A DNA stretch of 64,000 nt from Salminus brasiliensis (taxonomy: Eukaryota; Chordata; Actinopteri; Characiformes; Bryconidae): NCBI RefSeq assembly GCF_030463535.1, contig NC_132897.1:2891396-2955395 (forward strand), read 5' to 3'. This document shows positions 19,175 to 64,000 of the stretch, one piece after another; the first letter of the stretch is position 1, and the number at the start of each line of letters is the position of its first letter. A program made the position numbers and the translations under genes. Under the pieces are notes generated by a model. That model was not told where the DNA came from. It ran no database searches and worked only from the letters and a program-made list of their open reading frames with translations.

Positions 19175-20282
19175 TTTGTTTCATGTTAAAATGTACAGAG
19201 TTCTTTGAAAGTACTTGCTAAGAAATAAAGAAAAGGAACAAATAAATGGAAATACATACAGGGACAAAATAGAGAGGAGAGAGAGGAAGGCAGGCGCCAA
19301 CTGACCGTTAAAAGGGAGCGTCCTGCCGCTGCTCCGCCGTCTCTCCATCTACCGCGCTCTCTCTCTTTTAGCTTACAACTCACCATGTACAATTACAAAG
19401 GATACAAAAAGGGAAGCAATATAAACAGACAAACATACTGAGCTCATTTTTACATGCCTCTTAGATGTAAGGAAGTCGTCCTATACACACACGAGAAAAA
19501 TCAACAAAAAAAAAAAATAAAAAAAAAAGAGGGAAAAACAAAAATAACTGCGAAATGACCTTTAGATATTTGACATTTCCTTTTGTTTTTAAAATAGCAT
19601 TAATATACTACACAAAGATAGAAAACTCTAGAGATGAGATGGAATGGAAAGGTTAAAGGCATCTTATTCACTAGAAGTGAGCTGTAATTTTTTTAGTTTT
19701 GAATTTCTTAATAATATTACCCCAAGAGTTGAGCTAAAAAATATGTATTGTTTTTTTTTTCCTGAAACAGAAGTGAAAAAAATGACAGTACCAATATCCA
19801 TGTCAGAATTTTGTTTTTATATTATAGAAAAAACATTTTCTCTACAATAAGTTCGCTAAAGTCAAAAAGAGTCAGCTTGTGTCATAAAAGAAAGCTGCCC
19901 AGTCTGATAAAATTCAGAAAATTAAAAGAAAAAAAAAAACTAAACAAAAACAAAGAAAAGCACACAAATATAACGTATGAAAAAACATCATCAGGTCTTA
20001 AGAAAGAATCCTCATATTGACATTGAATACTGGACACTGAATACACAGGAAATTCTCTGCCCCACTGTCCTATACTGGTAACCGTCCCTGTACGACATGC
20101 ACTTAGACTGGGATGTCGCGGCGCGGGTTTCGCAAAGTCGTCCACCACCATCTCCTTCATCGCTAATGGCTAACGCCAACGTACTGTCAGCAGGAGCGTC
20201 GGACTGCCTGCGACGGGCGACGGCGCGACAGCAAGCAAGGCCCGATCACTGAGCCTCCTTCACTGCGGCTGGTTTAACTGGG

Positions 20283-20319
<37 letters not shown>

Positions 20320-21728
20320 TACGTGTCGTGGTCACTGTAGCATGGTTGCTTTTGGAAAGCCCATCCCCCCCAAACCCCACCCCCAAACAAAAAAACAAAC
20401 AAAAACAAAAAAACAAAAACAAAACCCCACCCAAATCCACTGTTTATGTTTGGGGGGGGGTCTGTATAAAAAAAATAAAAAAAAACGCCCTCTAGTGGAG
20501 TGTTTGCGATAAGGGTGCTGACGTCACAGTTCGGGAGTCTGTGCTGTGAATCGGGAAGTACCAGAATTATTTACATCTACAGGATTTTTCCTCTCTCGCT
20601 TCGCGCCGGTCCCCTCCCGCTATGCTACGGACATACGACTACGTACAGAAGTCTCCGCCTCCTTTCCTCTGCCGGCCTCCACCGAATCGGGAATACATGC
20701 GGTCCTATACTGCAAACCGGGAAGACACAGATTACTGGATACGTTTCACGGTGCCTCCGTAATAGTTCTACATCTCTCTCTCACACACACACACAAAAGA
20801 AGTGCCTCCACCTTGATTCTGAGTGGCTATAGAAACGTGTGTGTGTGTGTGTTAACGTGTGTATGAGAATGTTTATAAGAGCAAAAACCAAAAAAATGCG
20901 TGGGTCACTCATCCCCAACCGCCCCCCACCCTGCCACCCCCCAAAAAAGTATAGCCACACATATATATTTATATATATTTGAACTAAGCATGAGGCTAGA
21001 CTGAAACACAAGCAGCTCAACTGTCCGGAAAAACGAGAACATATTTAAAAAAATAAACAAAGGTGGTAATAATAATAATAATAATAATAATTAATAACAA
21101 TAATAATAATAATAAAAGTACAGTCCATCTACAACTGTTTCGTCTTTTTTTCCAGGTAAGGCTTCCTATGTCAATTCCAAAGACCGTGTGCATGGTTCAG
21201 TATACGCTCAAATGTAAATTTCTCCATTTTTGAAAGTTCGGAAAGTTCCTCTTCCTCCTTTGCAGCTGCTTGGTTGTCTTCTCCGCTCCTCATCAGGACG
21301 AAGAAGTGGATGCTGTCGCAGGGGAGAGTGCATACCCCCCCGTTGGTACGTCGCGGTACATGTCTGTTTACGTCTCGCTCGCCGCTTCCCTGGCTCGGTT
21401 GGTTTGGCGGTGGCGGCAGCAGCAGCAGCAGCTCCTCCCCGGCACAGATCGGCCTGGCCCGGCCTGGCCTGGCCCGGTTCGGCCCGACTCTGGGGGGAGC
21501 CAAACCCTCGGGACAGAATTTAATGACCACAACGTACAAGAAGTTCAAAAGTACAACCTCCTCCTCCTCCTCCTCCTCCTCCTGCTCCTCCTCCTCTGCA
21601 GCCGCTGAACCTTCCAGTCCCGTCCCGCCACGCCACGCCCACGCCCACTCCCGTCGCCGTGATCTCAGGAAGAGCGGGCGCGCTCCGAAAAACAACAGAG
21701 TACGCGAGTCCAATTCTGAAAGGGGGGG

Positions 21729-21734
21729 TTTATT
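21729..21734 (-). terminator. kat6a: Possible proximal poly(A) signal for kat6a
   Basis: AATAAA on the minus strand only 64 bp past the kat6a stop codon. Use would give a very short 3' UTR lacking the repeat-rich 2.5 kb. Confidence 0.35.
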
Positions 21735-21797
21735 GTCTTTTCTATTTTGTTTAACGTTATCCTCTCCGTCTCTGCACGTCGTCTGATCCTCTCGCGC

Positions 21798-64000
<42,203 letters not shown>

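Larger units (their letters stand above)
19150..21797 (-). other. kat6a: kat6a 3' untranslated region (predicted)
   Basis: Starting after the TGA at 21800-21798, no further coding or acceptor-supported exon is seen down to an AATAAA at 19174-19169. The UTR holds CA/TG microsatellites (20283-20317, 20779-20795, 20838-20852), a TAA/AAT repeat (21067-21116), a CCT-type run (21556-21598) and A-rich tracts (19506-19530, 20390-20420). Confidence 0.6.

Overview
This window is vertebrate nuclear DNA, almost certainly from a teleost fish and probably an ostariophysan (characin, catfish or zebrafish-like). It has GT-AG split genes, abundant CA/GT microsatellites, long GATA/GACA arrays, and several short non-autonomous DNA transposon and tRNA-SINE families that I recognise as common in teleosts. 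The species assignment is inference. I found no prokaryotic, viral or organellar signal and no CRISPR array.

Two protein-coding genes are present, both on the minus strand in tandem. (1) ap3m2 (AP-3 adaptor complex mu subunit) occupies about 2.6-14.6 kb. It is complete: one non-coding first exon at a CpG-rich promoter, then eight coding exons (11468 down to 4691) that join in phase to exactly 418 codons plus stop. (2) kat6a (MOZ, a MYST-family lysine acetyltransferase) runs from the right edge to about 19.15 kb. Its 5' end lies beyond the window. Sixteen coding exons (64000 down to 21798) join in phase to 2076 codons plus stop, covering part of the N-terminal winged-helix region, the double PHD finger, the MYST catalytic domain, the acidic region and the Ser/Pro/Gln/Met-rich C-terminus. 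I derived the exon borders by reading GT/AG sites and checking that reading frame and phase close across all junctions.

Layout: 1-2588, a 126/132/135-bp satellite; 2590-4690, ap3m2 3' UTR with an embedded MITE; 4691-14600, ap3m2 exons with intronic GATA/GACA arrays at 7.2-8.4 and 12.9-14.1 kb; 14.6-14.8 kb, promoter; 15.2-19.1 kb, a 67-bp minisatellite and its longer (~145-170 bp) relatives; 19.15-21.8 kb, kat6a 3' UTR; 21.8-64.0 kb, kat6a exons. The kat6a introns carry a CCAT/CCAC array (39.8-40.7 kb), AT arrays (44.3 and 48.0 kb), a 1.8-kb polypurine array (49.9-51.7 kb), a 41-bp minisatellite (60.5-61.3 kb) and a 42-49-bp minisatellite (63.1-63.6 kb).

The two gene products do not act in one pathway (endosomal/lysosomal cargo sorting versus chromatin acetylation). 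Their proximity reflects conserved synteny: AP3M2-KAT6A and AP3M1-KAT6B are neighbours in mammals as well. No wholly new biological system is evident. The most interesting signals are structural: complementary TG/CA repeats bracket one exon in each gene; a satellite appears to have been seeded from a MITE end; satellite arrays begin right behind the predicted poly(A) site of both genes; and there is a perfect 25-bp stem hairpin in an ap3m2 intron.
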